From Tardiphaga sp. (GTDB lineage: Bacteria; Pseudomonadota; Alphaproteobacteria; Rhizobiales; Xanthobacteraceae), in the NCBI GenBank assembly GCA_030147505.1, contig JASBVG010000042.1:1-64000 (forward strand): a DNA stretch of 64,000 bases, written 5' to 3'. The notes under the pieces are model-generated. The model was not told the DNA's origin and ran no database searches. It saw only the letters and a program-made list of their open reading frames with translations. How positions within the stretch are numbered: position 1 is the stretch's first letter; every line of letters starts with the position of its first letter. Shown here in pieces: positions 26,618 through 36,130 of the stretch. Position numbers and translations under genes: made by a program.

Positions 26618-27535
26618 TCACTCCTTCACTGCACCGGTCATCGCCGACACGTAATGCTCGACGAAGAAAGCATACAGGATCACCAGCGGCAACGAGCCGA
26701 CCAGTGCGCCGGCCATCAGCGAGCCCCATTTGTAGATGTCGCCATCGACGAACTCGTTGACGATGGCCACGGGCACCGTCTTGTTCTGGGTCGATTGCAG
26801 GAAGGTCAGCGCGTAGATGAACTCGTTCCAGCACAGCGTGAAGGAGAAGATGAAGGCCGAGATCAGACCGGGCACCGCCAGCGGGATAATGATCTTGATC
26901 AGGATCTGCCAGCGCGACGCGCCATCGATCAGCGCGCACTCTTCCAGCTCGAACGGGATGGTCTTGAAATAGCCCATGAGGAGCCAGGTCGAGAACGGGA
27001 TCAGCAGCGTCGGATAGACGAGGATCAGCGACAGCGGCGAGTCGAATAGGCCGTAAGCCTGGATGACCGAGGCCAGCGGGATGAACAGGATCGACGGAGG
27101 AACGAGATAAGCCATGAAGATCAGCGCGCCGACCGTCTCCGCGCCGCGGAATCGCAACCGCACGATGGCATAGGCGGCGAGCACGCTGGCAACGATGGAC
27201 AGGAATGTCGCCGCCGCCGCCACATACATCGTGTTCCAGAGCCACTGCGGATAGTTGGTCTCGAACAGCAGTTTCTGGATATGCTTGAAGGTCGGCTTGA
27301 TCACCCAGAACGGATTGAACCGCTCCATGTCGATCAGTTGCTCGTCCGGTTTGATCGAGGTGAGCGCCATCCAGTAGAACGGGAACAGCAGGATCACCAC
27401 GATGATGAACAGCGGGATATAGAGCGTGACGATGCGCTGGGGCAGCGACTCCAGATAGGCCATGCCCTCGGTGCTGTCGTCCTTGTCCAGCTTCAATGGC
27501 GCGGTGCGCGCGGTGTCGGCGACGGCTTCAGTCAT
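26618..27535 (-). CDS. Carbohydrate ABC transporter permease (MalG-type)
   Basis: One of two inner-membrane permeases of a CUT1-type sugar importer. The 305-residue protein has six hydrophobic helices. The EAA loop that docks on the ATPase reads ECALIDGASRWQILIKIIIP, near residues 195-215. Its start overlaps the end of the other permease gene by eight bases. Substrate specificity comes from the binding protein at 29010-30332; the nearby kinase, aldolase and dehydratase suggest a sugar acid, its lactone or a sugar oxidised inside. Confidence 0.94.
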   Translation of the reverse strand: MTEAVADTARTAPLKLDKDDSTEGMAYLESLPQRIVTLYIPLFIIVVILLFPFYWMALTSIKPDEQLIDMERFNPFWVIKPTFKHIQKLLFETNYPQWLWNTMYVAAAATFLSIVASVLAAYAIVRLRFRGAETVGALIFMAYLVPPSILFIPLASVIQAYGLFDSPLSLILVYPTLLIPFSTWLLMGYFKTIPFELEECALIDGASRWQILIKIIIPLAVPGLISAFIFSFTLCWNEFIYALTFLQSTQNKTVPVAIVNEFVDGDIYKWGSLMAGALVGSLPLVILYAFFVEHYVSAMTGAVKE

Positions 27536-28484
27536 TGTCAGTACCTTGCTGCCACTTGCGGCGTTGCATGCCGAACCAGGAGATGGCGATGGCTGCCAGA
27601 AGGAACGGGATCATGGCGGTGGCGATCGCAGCGCCCTCGCCAAGACGCCCGGAGAGAATGCCGCGCTGATAGCTCAGCGTTGCCATCAGATGCGTCGCAT
27701 TGACCGGACCGCCGCGGGTCAGTGCCCAGATCAGCTGGAAGTCGGTGAACGTGAACAGCACCGAGAAGGTCATCACGACGGCGATGATCGGCGTCAGCAA
27801 GGGATAGGTGATGAAGCGGAAGCGCTGCCATGAGGTGGCGCCGTCCAGCACCGCGGCTTCATAGAGCGAGGGCGACACCGTCTGCAGGCCGGCCAGCAGC
27901 GTGATCGCCACGAAGGGCACGCCGCGCCAGATATTCGCGAAGATCACGCTGGCACGGGCCCAGGCGCTGTCGCCGAGGAAGTTGATATTGCTGTCGATGA
28001 TGCCGAGCTTGATCAGCGACCAGGAGATGATCGAAAACTGCGAGTCGTAGATCCACCAGAACGCGATGGCGGACAGCACCGTCGGCACGATGAACGGGAT
28101 CAGCACCGCGGCGCGGATCAGCGCCTTGAACGGCATGTGCCGGTTCAGGAGCAGCGCGAGATAGAGGCCGACGGCGAATTTGATGGCCGAAGCGACCAGC
28201 GTATAGAGCAGCGTATTGAAAACCGAGAGCCAGAAGATCGAGTCGTCGCGCAGCCACTCGTAGTTTTCGAGGCCGACAAAGACGCCGCCGCGACCGATGC
28301 GATCGTCGGTAAAACTCATCCAGACGCCGAGAAACAGCGGGTAAGCGAGAAACAGCAGCAGGAAGGCAGCGGCCGGCAGCATGAACCACAGCGCCAGCCA
28401 GTTGCGGTTCACCCGCAACCGGTCCCAGCTTGAGGTTTTGGGGATCACCTTCCCCACCGGCATCGATGTCTGGATCGTCGTCAT
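27528..28484 (-). CDS. Carbohydrate ABC transporter permease (MalF-type)
   Basis: The 318-residue partner permease with six hydrophobic helices and the EAA loop YEAAVLDGATSWQRFRFITY near residue 215. The cytoplasmic N-terminus (about 30 residues) precedes the first helix, WLALWFMLPAAAFLLLFLAY. I used the ATG at 28484; an upstream start at 28556 would add 24 basic residues without family character. It overlaps the next permease gene by eight bases and follows the RidA gene closely, so all belong to one transcript. Confidence 0.94.
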   Translation of the reverse strand: MTTIQTSMPVGKVIPKTSSWDRLRVNRNWLALWFMLPAAAFLLLFLAYPLFLGVWMSFTDDRIGRGGVFVGLENYEWLRDDSIFWLSVFNTLLYTLVASAIKFAVGLYLALLLNRHMPFKALIRAAVLIPFIVPTVLSAIAFWWIYDSQFSIISWSLIKLGIIDSNINFLGDSAWARASVIFANIWRGVPFVAITLLAGLQTVSPSLYEAAVLDGATSWQRFRFITYPLLTPIIAVVMTFSVLFTFTDFQLIWALTRGGPVNATHLMATLSYQRGILSGRLGEGAAIATAMIPFLLAAIAISWFGMQRRKWQQGTDND

Positions 28485-28509
28485 CGCGAGATAAGCTCCA
28501 GTCGAAATG

Positions 28510-28935
28510 TTACGGCAGGATCGCTTCGCCCTCGATCTCCACACGCGCGTGCGCATCGATCAGGGCGGAGACCTGCAACAGCGTCATCGCCGGGAAATGC
28601 TTGCCGAGCGTCGCGCCCCAAGCCTCGCCGATGGCGGCGCCCGATGACTTGAAGGCCTCGATATCGGTGACATAGGCGCGCAGCATCACGATCTGCTTCG
28701 GCTCGCCGCCGGCGGCCTTCAACACGGTGACGAGATTCTCCATGGCATACCGCCACTGCGTGCCGAAATCCGAGGCCGCGGCGACTTCACCCTGCCCGTC
28801 CTTCTTGCCGAGCTGCCCGGAGATGCGGACGCTGCGCGTGCCCGATGCCACCACCGCATGGGCAAAGCCGCGCGGCCGGTTCCATCCTTCGGGCAGAATT
28901 GTCGTGTAATCGATCGCTGGCATTCCCATTCCCAT
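28510..28935 (-). CDS. RidA/YjgF family protein
   Basis: A 141-residue protein of the Rid family, whose best-known members hydrolyse reactive enamine/imine intermediates to 2-oxo acids; others in this branch act as amidohydrolases. Recognisable parts are the ISGQLG strand, the central helix YAMENLVTVLKAAGG, and RVEIEGEAIL at the end with the Arg expected of the active site. It lies inside a sugar-acid transporter operon between the binding protein and a permease, an uncommon place. Three in-frame ATGs (28935, 28929, 28923) are all possible starts. Confidence 0.88.
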   Translation of the reverse strand: MGMGMPAIDYTTILPEGWNRPRGFAHAVVASGTRSVRISGQLGKKDGQGEVAAASDFGTQWRYAMENLVTVLKAAGGEPKQIVMLRAYVTDIEAFKSSGAAIGEAWGATLGKHFPAMTLLQVSALIDAHARVEIEGEAILP

Positions 28936-29009
28936 CGCTATTCAGGCCAGCTTGTTGCCGGCTCCGGAAAATGGCCGGCGCGGGTCGCTCCGCGCCGGCA
29001 AGGTCGCGG

Positions 29010-30332
29010 TTAGCGGAAGATGCGCTTCGCAGCCCGCTCGGCGGACGCCATCGCGGTCTTCACGTCTTCGCGGCCCGTACAGTAATTGGCGTACATGTCG
29101 ACGACCACGAAGTCGGCAATCGCTGCCGCCGCGTTCTCGCTCATCTGTGCTTCGCCGGCCGGCGTCGATGCCGTCGAGGCCACGTCGCGATATGGCGTGT
29201 TCTTCGGGTCGGCGGTCCAGATCGGATTCTTCTCGTAAGCGAGCTGGAACGGCGACAGATAGCCCTGCGCGGCCTCGACCCACGGATTGAACTGCTCCGG
29301 CTCCATCATGAAGGCCGCAAACGCCTTACAGGCGTTCGGGAACTTGGTGAAGGTGAAGATCAGCACGGGGAAGCCAAGATGCAGCTCGCGCAGCTTGCCG
29401 TCGACGCCTTTGGGCAGATGGGCGTGATTCATGTCGGCCGCGATCTGCGGGGCTTCCTTCTTCGCGGTCACATAGACCGAGATGCCGTTGGTGGTCAGAT
29501 GCAACTGGCCGGCGAGGAATGCCTTGTTGTTCGACGAGTCGTTCCACGATGCGGTGCCGGGAATGAAGTTGTCATAGAGCGACTTCACATATTCCAGCGA
29601 CTTCGCGGTTTCAGGCGAGTTGATCGTCACCTTGTTGCTCTTGTCGATCAGCTTGCCGCCATGGGCCCACAGCGCCCAATGCACCCAGCCGTTGGCATCA
29701 CCCGAGGCGTGACCGAGTGCCATGCCGGCCGGCGTGCCGTTCTTGTTGAGGCCCTTGACGAGATCCTGGAAGCCGGCGAGATCGGTCGGGAAGGTCTTGT
29801 GACCGGCCTTCTCGGCCGCGGCGACACGGTAGTTCACCAGACCGCCGGTGGCGGCGACAGGCAAGCCGATCCACTTGCCGTTATACATGCCGTATTGCTT
29901 GCCGGACTCCGCCCAGCCACCGTTCTTCTTGCCGAGATAATCGGCGACGTCGGTGACATCGAGGCACTTGGTCGGAAACAGGAAGGGCAGCGAATACAGG
30001 CCCCACACCATGTCGAGCCCCTGCCCGGTATTCGCCGCGACCGACGCCTTCGGCTGAATGTCGTCATAGGATTCGTTCGACACGGTGATGGTGACGCCGG
30101 TGGCCTTCTGGAAGGCATCGACGATCTTCATGAAGGCCACGTCTTCGGCTTCGACGAAGCGCTTCCAGCGCAGCAGATTGATCTTGGCGCCGGCTTCCGG
30201 CTTCCATTGCGAGGCCTGCGCCCACGCCTTGGCATAGCCGAGCAGCTGGTCGGCCGACATCGTCGCCGCTGCGGCCAGCGTCAATGCACCGCCTTTGAGC
30301 AGAGATCGGCGATCCGGTGTAAATCCAGTCAT
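29010..30332 (-). CDS. Extracellular sugar-binding protein with twin-arginine signal
   Basis: The 440-residue periplasmic receptor of the ABC importer. It starts with a Tat-type leader, DRRSLLKGGALTLAAAA, and cleavage is likely after AKAWA near residue 37. A type I solute-binding fold follows (NLLRWKRFVEAEDVAFMKIV, and an FTKFPNACKAFAAFMMEPE stretch late). GGGAGAG precedes the ATG at 30332, which I prefer over an upstream start at 30374. A Tat signal implies folding before export. The ligand is not identifiable from sequence; a sugar acid fits the neighbourhood. Confidence 0.93.
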   Translation of the reverse strand: MTGFTPDRRSLLKGGALTLAAAATMSADQLLGYAKAWAQASQWKPEAGAKINLLRWKRFVEAEDVAFMKIVDAFQKATGVTITVSNESYDDIQPKASVAANTGQGLDMVWGLYSLPFLFPTKCLDVTDVADYLGKKNGGWAESGKQYGMYNGKWIGLPVAATGGLVNYRVAAAEKAGHKTFPTDLAGFQDLVKGLNKNGTPAGMALGHASGDANGWVHWALWAHGGKLIDKSNKVTINSPETAKSLEYVKSLYDNFIPGTASWNDSSNNKAFLAGQLHLTTNGISVYVTAKKEAPQIAADMNHAHLPKGVDGKLRELHLGFPVLIFTFTKFPNACKAFAAFMMEPEQFNPWVEAAQGYLSPFQLAYEKNPIWTADPKNTPYRDVASTASTPAGEAQMSENAAAAIADFVVVDMYANYCTGREDVKTAMASAERAAKRIFR

Positions 30333-30420
30333 CTTGCATTCTCTCCCTGTTATATTGGTTCGTTGATCGACCAATGTTTTTGCGAGTCGTTTTCTTGAAA
30401 ATCGCTTGCGGGCTCACGCG

Positions 30421-31488
30421 TCAATTCACGCGCTTCCCTGTCTCCTTGTCGAACAGATGCGCCGAATTCGCGCGCGGCCGCAGATGGATCTTGTCGCCCG
30501 GCGCGACCGGACGACGATCGCGGAAAATCGCGATGATGTCCTGGGTGCCGATGCGCGCCACCACCTGGGTCTCCGAGCCCATCGGCTCCACCACAATCAC
30601 CTCGGCCTCGATTCCGTCATCGGCGAATTCGAGATGCTCGGGACGAATGCCATAGGTCACGGACTTGTCATTGCCCGCCGCAGGCGCCGCAGCGATCGGC
30701 AGCCTGGCGCCGTTCGCGGTCTCGACCCAAGGCTGGCCGCCATTCACCTTCAGTGTTCCCTCGAGGAAATTCATCGCCGGCGATCCGATGAAGCCGGCCA
30801 CAAACTTGTTCTCCGGATGATCGTAGAGTTCGAGCGGCGCGCCCATCTGCTCGACGATGCCGTCCTGCATGACGACGATCTTGTCGGCCATGGTCAGGGC
30901 CTCGATCTGGTCATGGGTCACATAGACCGTCGTGGTCTTCAGCCGCTGATGCAGCTCCTTGATCTCGGCGCGCATGGCGACGCGCAGCTTCGCATCGAGA
31001 TTGGACAGCGGTTCGTCGAACAGGAACACCTGGGGATCGCGCACGATGGCGCGGCCCATGGCGACGCGCTGACGCTGGCCGCCCGACAGTTGCCGGGGGT
31101 AACGGTCCAGCAAGCGCCTGAGATCGAGAATATCGGCGGCGCGATTGACCTTCTCGTCGATCTCGCTCTGCCGGGCGCCGCGCAGCTTGAGCGAAAAGCC
31201 CATATTCTGGGCAACCGTCATATGCGGATAGAGCGCGTAATTCTGGAACACCATGGCGATGTCGCGCTCTTTCGGTTGCACGTCGTTCACCACGCGGTCG
31301 CCGATGGAGATCGTTCCGGAGGTGATCTTTTCCAGCCCCGCGAGCATGCGCAGCAGCGTGGATTTTCCGCAGCCGGATGGCCCGACCAGCACCACGAATT
31401 CGCCGTCCTCGATGGGGACCGATACGCCGTGAAGAACTTCAAAGCCGCCAAAAGACTTACGCACGTCGTGAATCTGCACGGACGCCAT
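30421..31488 (-). CDS. Sugar ABC transporter ATP-binding protein (UgpC/MsmK type)
   Basis: The 355-residue ATPase energises the importer. Walker A GPSGCGKST is near residue 38, the signature LSGGQRQRVAMGRA near 134, Walker B VFLFDEPLSNLD near 155, and the switch His in THDQIEA near 190. A C-terminal TOBE-type regulatory domain (from about residue 235) is present, as in CUT1 transporters. GGGAGGGAA upstream supports the ATG at 31488. It is the first gene of the eight-gene minus-strand operon that ends at eda. Confidence 0.95.
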   Translation of the reverse strand: MASVQIHDVRKSFGGFEVLHGVSVPIEDGEFVVLVGPSGCGKSTLLRMLAGLEKITSGTISIGDRVVNDVQPKERDIAMVFQNYALYPHMTVAQNMGFSLKLRGARQSEIDEKVNRAADILDLRRLLDRYPRQLSGGQRQRVAMGRAIVRDPQVFLFDEPLSNLDAKLRVAMRAEIKELHQRLKTTTVYVTHDQIEALTMADKIVVMQDGIVEQMGAPLELYDHPENKFVAGFIGSPAMNFLEGTLKVNGGQPWVETANGARLPIAAAPAAGNDKSVTYGIRPEHLEFADDGIEAEVIVVEPMGSETQVVARIGTQDIIAIFRDRRPVAPGDKIHLRPRANSAHLFDKETGKRVN

Positions 31489-31572
31489 GCACTTCCCTCC
31501 CAAAAGTCCCGCTTTTTCGAGACAACGCTTTCCGAGACCCATTATTGGAAAATCGGAGGCGCCTGTTCTTAC

Positions 31573-31678
31573 TTGTCTGACATCCTACCATCTTTCTGGC
31601 GGGATGTCGTTGGATCATAGTCGTAGAAAAATCTCGCGGATGCAAACATTGCGAAGCATCGAATGCCGTGCAAACATT
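31573..31678. promoter_or_regulatory. Candidate operators between the divergent sugar-acid operons
   Basis: TTGTCTGACAT at 31573-31583 contains the perfect palindrome TGTC-T-GACA and resembles the FadR/FCD-type GntR half-site pattern GT-N3-AC. The decamer TGCAAACATT is directly repeated at 31641-31650 and 31669-31678, 28 bases apart. Both lie between the ABC operon and the dehydratase. No regulator gene is in the locus, so the binding protein is unknown. Confidence 0.35.
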
Positions 31679-31736
31679 CGTCGCCAATCAAAAGAGACGA
31701 CGCACCATCACAAAAGTGTGCGCTGCGGGAGAAATG

Positions 31737-33560
31737 ATGACCAAGCCGACTGCACCCTCGCCAACTTCAGGGGCAACCAAGCGCAAACTTCGTTCGAGCG
31801 AATGGTTTAACGATCCCCACAATCCCGGCATGACCGCGCTCTATCTCGAGCGCTATCTGAACTACGGCCTGACACGGCACGAACTACAGTCCGGCAAGCC
31901 GATCATCGGCATTGCCCAGACCGGCAATGACCTGTCGCCCTGCAATCGCCATCATATCGAACTGGCGAAGCGCGTGCACGAAGGCATCACCGCCGCCGGT
32001 GGCCTTGTGATGGAATTCCCGGTGCATCCGATTCAGGAGACCGGCAAGCGCCCGACGGCCGCGCTCGACCGCAATCTCGCTTATCTCGGCCTTGTCGAAG
32101 TGCTGTTCGGTTATCCCCTCGATGGCGTCGTGCTCACCACCGGCTGCGACAAGACCACGCCGGCCTGCCTGATGGCGGCGGCAACGGTCAATCTTCCCGC
32201 CATCGTGCTCTCCGGCGGCCCGATGCTGAATGGCTGGCACGACGGCCAGCGCACCGGCTCCGGCACCGTCGTCTGGAAGTCGCGCGAGCGCCTCGCCGCC
32301 GGCGAGATCGACTATGAGGAGTTCATGACGCTGGTGGCGTCATCGGCGCCGTCGGTCGGCCATTGCAACACCATGGGCACAGCCTCGACCATGAACTCGC
32401 TCGCGGAAGCGCTCGGCATGTCGCTGCCCGGCTGCGCCGCCATCCCCGCGCCCTATCGCGAACGTGGCCAGATCGCCTATGAGACCGGCCAGCGCATCGT
32501 CGACATGGTGTGGGAGGATCTGAAGCCCTCCGACATTCTCACGCGCAAGGCGTTCGAGAACTGCATCGTAGTGAACTCCGCCATCGGCGGCTCGACCAAT
32601 GCGCCGATCCACATCAACGCCCTCGCCCGCCATATCGGCGTCGAGCTCGATATCGACGACTGGCAGAAGGTCGGTCATGACGTTCCTCTGCTGGTGAACA
32701 TGCAGCCAGCCGGCTTCTATCTTGGCGAGGAATATCACCGGGCCGGCGGCGTGCCGTCAGTCGTGCGCGAGCTGATGAAGCATAAGCGCATCCATGAGGA
32801 CGCAGTGACGGTCAATGGCAAGACCATGGGTGAGAACTGCGCCGCAGCACCCGCGCCCGACAAGGATGTCATCTGGACCTATGACAAGCCACTGGTCCCG
32901 GATGCCGGCTTCCTCGTGCTCCGCGGCAACCTGTTTGACAGCGCCATTATGAAGACCTCAGTGATCTCGAAGGAATTTCGCGAGCGCTATCTCGTCAATC
33001 CGAAGGACCTCAACGCCTTCGAGGGCCGCGCCATCGTATTCGAGGGGCCAGAGGATTATCACGACCGCATCGACGATCCATCGCTCGATATCGACGAACA
33101 TTGCATGCTGTTCGTGCGTGGCACCGGCCCCATCGGCTACCCCGGCGGTGCAGAGGTCGTGAACATGCAGCCGCCGGCCGCACTCATCAAACGCGGCATT
33201 CTTTCGCTGCCCTGCATCGGCGATGGCCGCCAGTCCGGCACGTCAGGTTCCCCCTCGATCCTCAATGCCTCTCCGGAAGCGGCGGCCAATGGCGGCCTTG
33301 CCATCCTGCAGACCGGCGACAAGGTACGCATCGACCTGAACAAGGGCAGCGCGAACATCCTGATCTCCGATGAAGAACTGAAGCGCCGTCGTGCGGAACT
33401 GATGGCCAAAGGCGGCTTCAAATATCCCGCACATCAGACGCCATGGCAGGAGCTTTATCGCAACACGGTGGGTCAACAATCCACCGGCGCCTGTCTCGAA
33501 CTTGCCACGCGCTATCAGGACATCGCGGGCAAGGTCGGGACCGCGCGGCACAATCACTAG
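31737..33560 (+). CDS. IlvD/Edd-family sugar-acid dehydratase
   Basis: A 607-residue Fe-S dehydratase that should convert an aldonic acid to the 2-keto-3-deoxy acid. The cluster cysteines are visible in [20 protein letters not shown] and [11 protein letters not shown]. The metal/substrate regions [16 protein letters not shown] and [14 protein letters not shown] are also present. The length and the C-terminal [11 protein letters not shown] stretch fit the arabinonate/xylonate/gluconate dehydratase branch rather than IlvD of amino-acid synthesis. ATG 31737 has GGGAG at good spacing; ATG 31734 is too close. It is divergent from the ABC operon and followed by two dehydrogenases. Confidence 0.92.
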   Translation: MTKPTAPSPTSGATKRKLRSSEWFNDPHNPGMTALYLERYLNYGLTRHELQSGKPIIGIAQTGNDLSPCNRHHIELAKRVHEGITAAGGLVMEFPVHPIQETGKRPTAALDRNLAYLGLVEVLFGYPLDGVVLTTGCDKTTPACLMAAATVNLPAIVLSGGPMLNGWHDGQRTGSGTVVWKSRERLAAGEIDYEEFMTLVASSAPSVGHCNTMGTASTMNSLAEALGMSLPGCAAIPAPYRERGQIAYETGQRIVDMVWEDLKPSDILTRKAFENCIVVNSAIGGSTNAPIHINALARHIGVELDIDDWQKVGHDVPLLVNMQPAGFYLGEEYHRAGGVPSVVRELMKHKRIHEDAVTVNGKTMGENCAAAPAPDKDVIWTYDKPLVPDAGFLVLRGNLFDSAIMKTSVISKEFRERYLVNPKDLNAFEGRAIVFEGPEDYHDRIDDPSLDIDEHCMLFVRGTGPIGYPGGAEVVNMQPPAALIKRGILSLPCIGDGRQSGTSGSPSILNASPEAAANGGLAILQTGDKVRIDLNKGSANILISDEELKRRRAELMAKGGFKYPAHQTPWQELYRNTVGQQSTGACLELATRYQDIAGKVGTARHNH

Positions 33561-33572
33561 CATCACCACAGA

Positions 33573-33655
33573 CGTCATGGCCGGGCTTGACCCGGCCATC
33601 CATTTTCCAGGTTCTGATGATGGATACGTGGGTCGATCCTGCGTATTACGCCCGC
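33573..33655. repeat. Dispersed palindromic repeat
   Basis: ATGGCCGGG (33577-33585) and CCCGGCCAT (33591-33599) form a perfect stem within the phrase GTCATGGCCGGGCTTGACCC, a dispersed element type common in Bradyrhizobium-group genomes. A weaker distal arm (GTGGGTCGATCCTGCG) follows. It lies between the dehydratase and the first dehydrogenase. Confidence 0.65.
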
Positions 33656-33694
33656 GAAAAACAACAGAACAAAACACTTCCAGGGAGACCACCC

Positions 33695-34429
33695 ATGTCC
33701 AACCGCCTCAAGGGCAAACGCGCCTTCGTCACGGCGGGCGCCGTCGGCATCGGCCGCGCCTGCGCGCTGGCCTTCGCGCGTGAAGGCGCCACCGTCATCG
33801 CTACCGATATCGATGAGAAAGGCGTGGCCCTCCTCACGAAGGACGGCGTCGCTGAAACCGCCAAGCTCGACGTCCGCGACACGGCCGCCGTCGAAGCCAT
33901 GGCCAAGAAGATCGGCGACATCGATATCCTGCTCAATGCCGCCGGCTTCGTGCATCACGGCGATGCGCTGAATTGCTCGGATACCGACTGGGACTTCTCC
34001 TTCGACCTGAACGTCAAGTCGATGCACCGGACCATCCGCGCCTTCCTGCCCGGCATGCTCGCGCGCGGCTCAGGCTCGATCGTCAACATCTCTTCCGCCG
34101 CCGGCGTCTTCAAGGCCGCGCCGAACCGCTATGTCTATGGCGCCACCAAGGCCGCCGTCGCCGCCCTCACCCGCGCGGTCGCTGTCGACTACATCACCAA
34201 GGGCATCCGCTGTAACGCCATCTGCCCCGGCACCATCGAGACGCCCTCGATGCTCGACCGCGCCGCGGCTGCGGGTCCGAACGGCCGCGAGATGTTCGTC
34301 GCACGCCAACCGATGGGCCGTCTCGGCACGGCGGACGAGATCGCATCCCTTGCCGTCTATCTCGCCAGCGACGAGAGCGCCTTCACCACTGGCGTCGCGC
34401 ACATCATCGACGGCGGCTGGACGCTGTGA
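33695..34429 (+). CDS. Short-chain dehydrogenase/reductase (sugar-acid type)
   Basis: A 244-residue classical SDR. The cofactor site GAVGIGRA is near residue 16, the NAG-like motif is LNAAGFVHHG, the catalytic Ser is in NISSAAG, and the YxxxK pair is in YVYGATKAA. ATDIDE after strand 2 with an acidic residue suggests NAD rather than NADP. Members with this pattern include 2-keto-3-deoxy-L-fuconate dehydrogenases, which fits the neighbouring dehydratase, but the exact substrate is inferred. CAGGGAG precedes the ATG at 33695. Confidence 0.9.
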   Translation: MSNRLKGKRAFVTAGAVGIGRACALAFAREGATVIATDIDEKGVALLTKDGVAETAKLDVRDTAAVEAMAKKIGDIDILLNAAGFVHHGDALNCSDTDWDFSFDLNVKSMHRTIRAFLPGMLARGSGSIVNISSAAGVFKAAPNRYVYGATKAAVAALTRAVAVDYITKGIRCNAICPGTIETPSMLDRAAAAGPNGREMFVARQPMGRLGTADEIASLAVYLASDESAFTTGVAHIIDGGWTL

Positions 34430-34448
34430 ATTCGCAACCACACACTCC

Positions 34449-34550
34449 GCCCTCATCCTGAGGAGCCGCGCAGCGGCGTCGCGAAGGATGGCGACGGAAC
34501 TCCACATCTCATGGTTCGAGACGGCGCTCCGCGCCTCCTCACCATGAGGG
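34449..34550. repeat. Dispersed inverted repeat (CCTCATCCTGAGGAGC type)
   Basis: The left arm CCCTCATCCTGAGGAGCCGC and the right arm GGCGCTCCGCGCCTCCTCAC followed by CATGAGGG form an imperfect long palindrome. This is a well-known dispersed element style in Bradyrhizobium-group genomes. It sits between the two dehydrogenase genes. Confidence 0.7.
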
Positions 34551-34578
34551 ACTGAGATTGGCTCGAAAGGATCCAACC

Positions 34579-35325
34579 ATGAACAAGATCGACCTCTCCG
34601 GCCGCGTTGCCGTAGTCACCGGCGGCGCCCAGGGTTTTGGTCGCGCCATCACCGAACGCTTCGTCGCCTCCGGCGCCAAGGTGGCGATCTGGGATCAGGA
34701 CATCAGCCTGGCCGTGAAAACGGCCAGCGAGATCGGTGACGAAGTCATCGCCCTCGATGTCGATGTCACCGATACCGCATCCATTGACGAAGCCCGCGAT
34801 GCGACGCTGCAGGAATTCGGCAAGATCGACATCCTCGTCAACAATGCGGGCATCACCGGCTTCAATAAGACCGTGTGGGAGATCGACTACGACGACTGGC
34901 GCAAGGTGATGCGCATCAATCTCGACGGCCCGTTCCTGTGCTGCAAGGCCATCGTGCCGGTGATGCTGAAACAGAACTACGGCCGCATCGTCAACATCGC
35001 CTCCATCGCCGGCAAGGAAGGCAACCCGAATGCCTCGCATTACTCCGCCTCGAAGGCCGGTCTGATCACGCTGACCAAATCGCTCGGCAAGGAGCTGGCC
35101 AATACCGAGATCAATGTGAATGCGATTACGCCGGCTGCGGCGAAGACGGCGATCTTCGATCAGATGACGCAGCAGCATATCGACTTCATGCTGTCGAAGA
35201 TTCCGAAAGGCCGTTTCGTGCTGGTACAGGAACTGGCCGCCATGGCCGCATGGCTCGCCTCGGAAGACTGCGCCTTCTCGACAGGCGCCGTCTTCGATAT
35301 TTCGGGTGGTCGGGCGACCTACTAG
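34579..35325 (+). CDS. Short-chain dehydrogenase/reductase (FabG-like)
   Basis: A 248-residue SDR with the cofactor motif GGAQGFGRA near residue 15, NNAG near 90, catalytic Ser in NIASIAGKEG, and YSASKAG. It resembles sugar or sugar-acid dehydrogenases (glucose, galactitol, fucose type) more than fatty-acid FabG, and context favours oxidation of a sugar or sugar lactone precursor. AAAGGATCC precedes the ATG at 34579; the TTG at 34558 seems less likely. It ends six bases from the convergent tonB gene. Confidence 0.9.
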   Translation: MNKIDLSGRVAVVTGGAQGFGRAITERFVASGAKVAIWDQDISLAVKTASEIGDEVIALDVDVTDTASIDEARDATLQEFGKIDILVNNAGITGFNKTVWEIDYDDWRKVMRINLDGPFLCCKAIVPVMLKQNYGRIVNIASIAGKEGNPNASHYSASKAGLITLTKSLGKELANTEINVNAITPAAAKTAIFDQMTQQHIDFMLSKIPKGRFVLVQELAAMAAWLASEDCAFSTGAVFDISGGRATY

Positions 35326-35331
35326 TCGCCC

Positions 35332-36117
35332 CTACCCCTTCTTGATTCTGAAGATCACCGGCACCGTGAAACTCAATCCGTCATCGGCGACCAGCGGCGG
35401 AGGTGCCGGGAGCGGATCTGAGCGGCGCACCATGGCGACGGCGGCTTCATCGAAAGCAGCATCGCCAGAACCCTTCACAACGCGCACGGCCAGTACCTTG
35501 CCGACGCGGTCGATCTCGAAATTCACCGTCACCTCCGCCGCCTTCTGCTGGCGATCGGTGGGATAGCGCTTGTTCTTTTCCAGATAGGCGCTGAGCTGCT
35601 TGGCCCAGACCTGCGACAGCCGCTTCTTGTCCGTGCCCATGCCCGCATTGACGGCCTGCGCCTTCTCACCCGTCTTGGACTCGTCGAGCTTCTGCTGGGC
35701 CGCGGCTTCCGAAGCGACGGATTCCTGCGAGGCCTGCTGCTGCTTCTGAGTCTTTTCCGGCGTTTCCTCTTCGGGCTTGTTCGCCTTGTTCTCGGTGACG
35801 GCCATGTCCGGCTCTTCACTCTCGTGCGGCGTATCCTTGGGAAGATCGCTTTCCTTCTCGACGGCTTTCTGCTCCTGCACGGCCGGCGACGCGGCGGAAG
35901 CTTCAGAGTCCGGCCCCTGCGGGAGTTCGGTCTGCTCGACGTCAGGTGACACCATTTCCATGCCGATCTCGATGGCATTGGCACCAAGACCGTCGGCATC
36001 CTCCTCCTGCTGCATCTCGTAGACGGCCGCGGCGATGCCGCCGGCATGCAGCACCACGGCGCAGACCGCCGCGATCAGCCAGAGACGCCAGGATGTCTTT
36101 CGATCGAGCTCCGACAT
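35332..36117 (-). CDS. tonB: TonB-family energy-transducing protein (set 1)
   Basis: A 261-residue protein that carries energy from the ExbB-ExbD complex to outer-membrane receptors. It has one N-terminal membrane helix (LWLIAAVCAVVLHAGGIAAAVY, residues about 12-33) and a periplasmic linker that is strongly acidic and Gln/Lys-rich rather than the usual Pro-Lys type. The C-terminal TonB domain includes VNFEIDRVGKVLAVRVVKGSGDAAFDEAA. It is the third gene of an exbB-exbD-tonB operon. The receptor it serves is not obvious here. Confidence 0.92.
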   Translation of the reverse strand: MSELDRKTSWRLWLIAAVCAVVLHAGGIAAAVYEMQQEEDADGLGANAIEIGMEMVSPDVEQTELPQGPDSEASAASPAVQEQKAVEKESDLPKDTPHESEEPDMAVTENKANKPEEETPEKTQKQQQASQESVASEAAAQQKLDESKTGEKAQAVNAGMGTDKKRLSQVWAKQLSAYLEKNKRYPTDRQQKAAEVTVNFEIDRVGKVLAVRVVKGSGDAAFDEAAVAMVRRSDPLPAPPPLVADDGLSFTVPVIFRIKKG

Positions 36118-36130
36118 ATCCGTTCCGACG

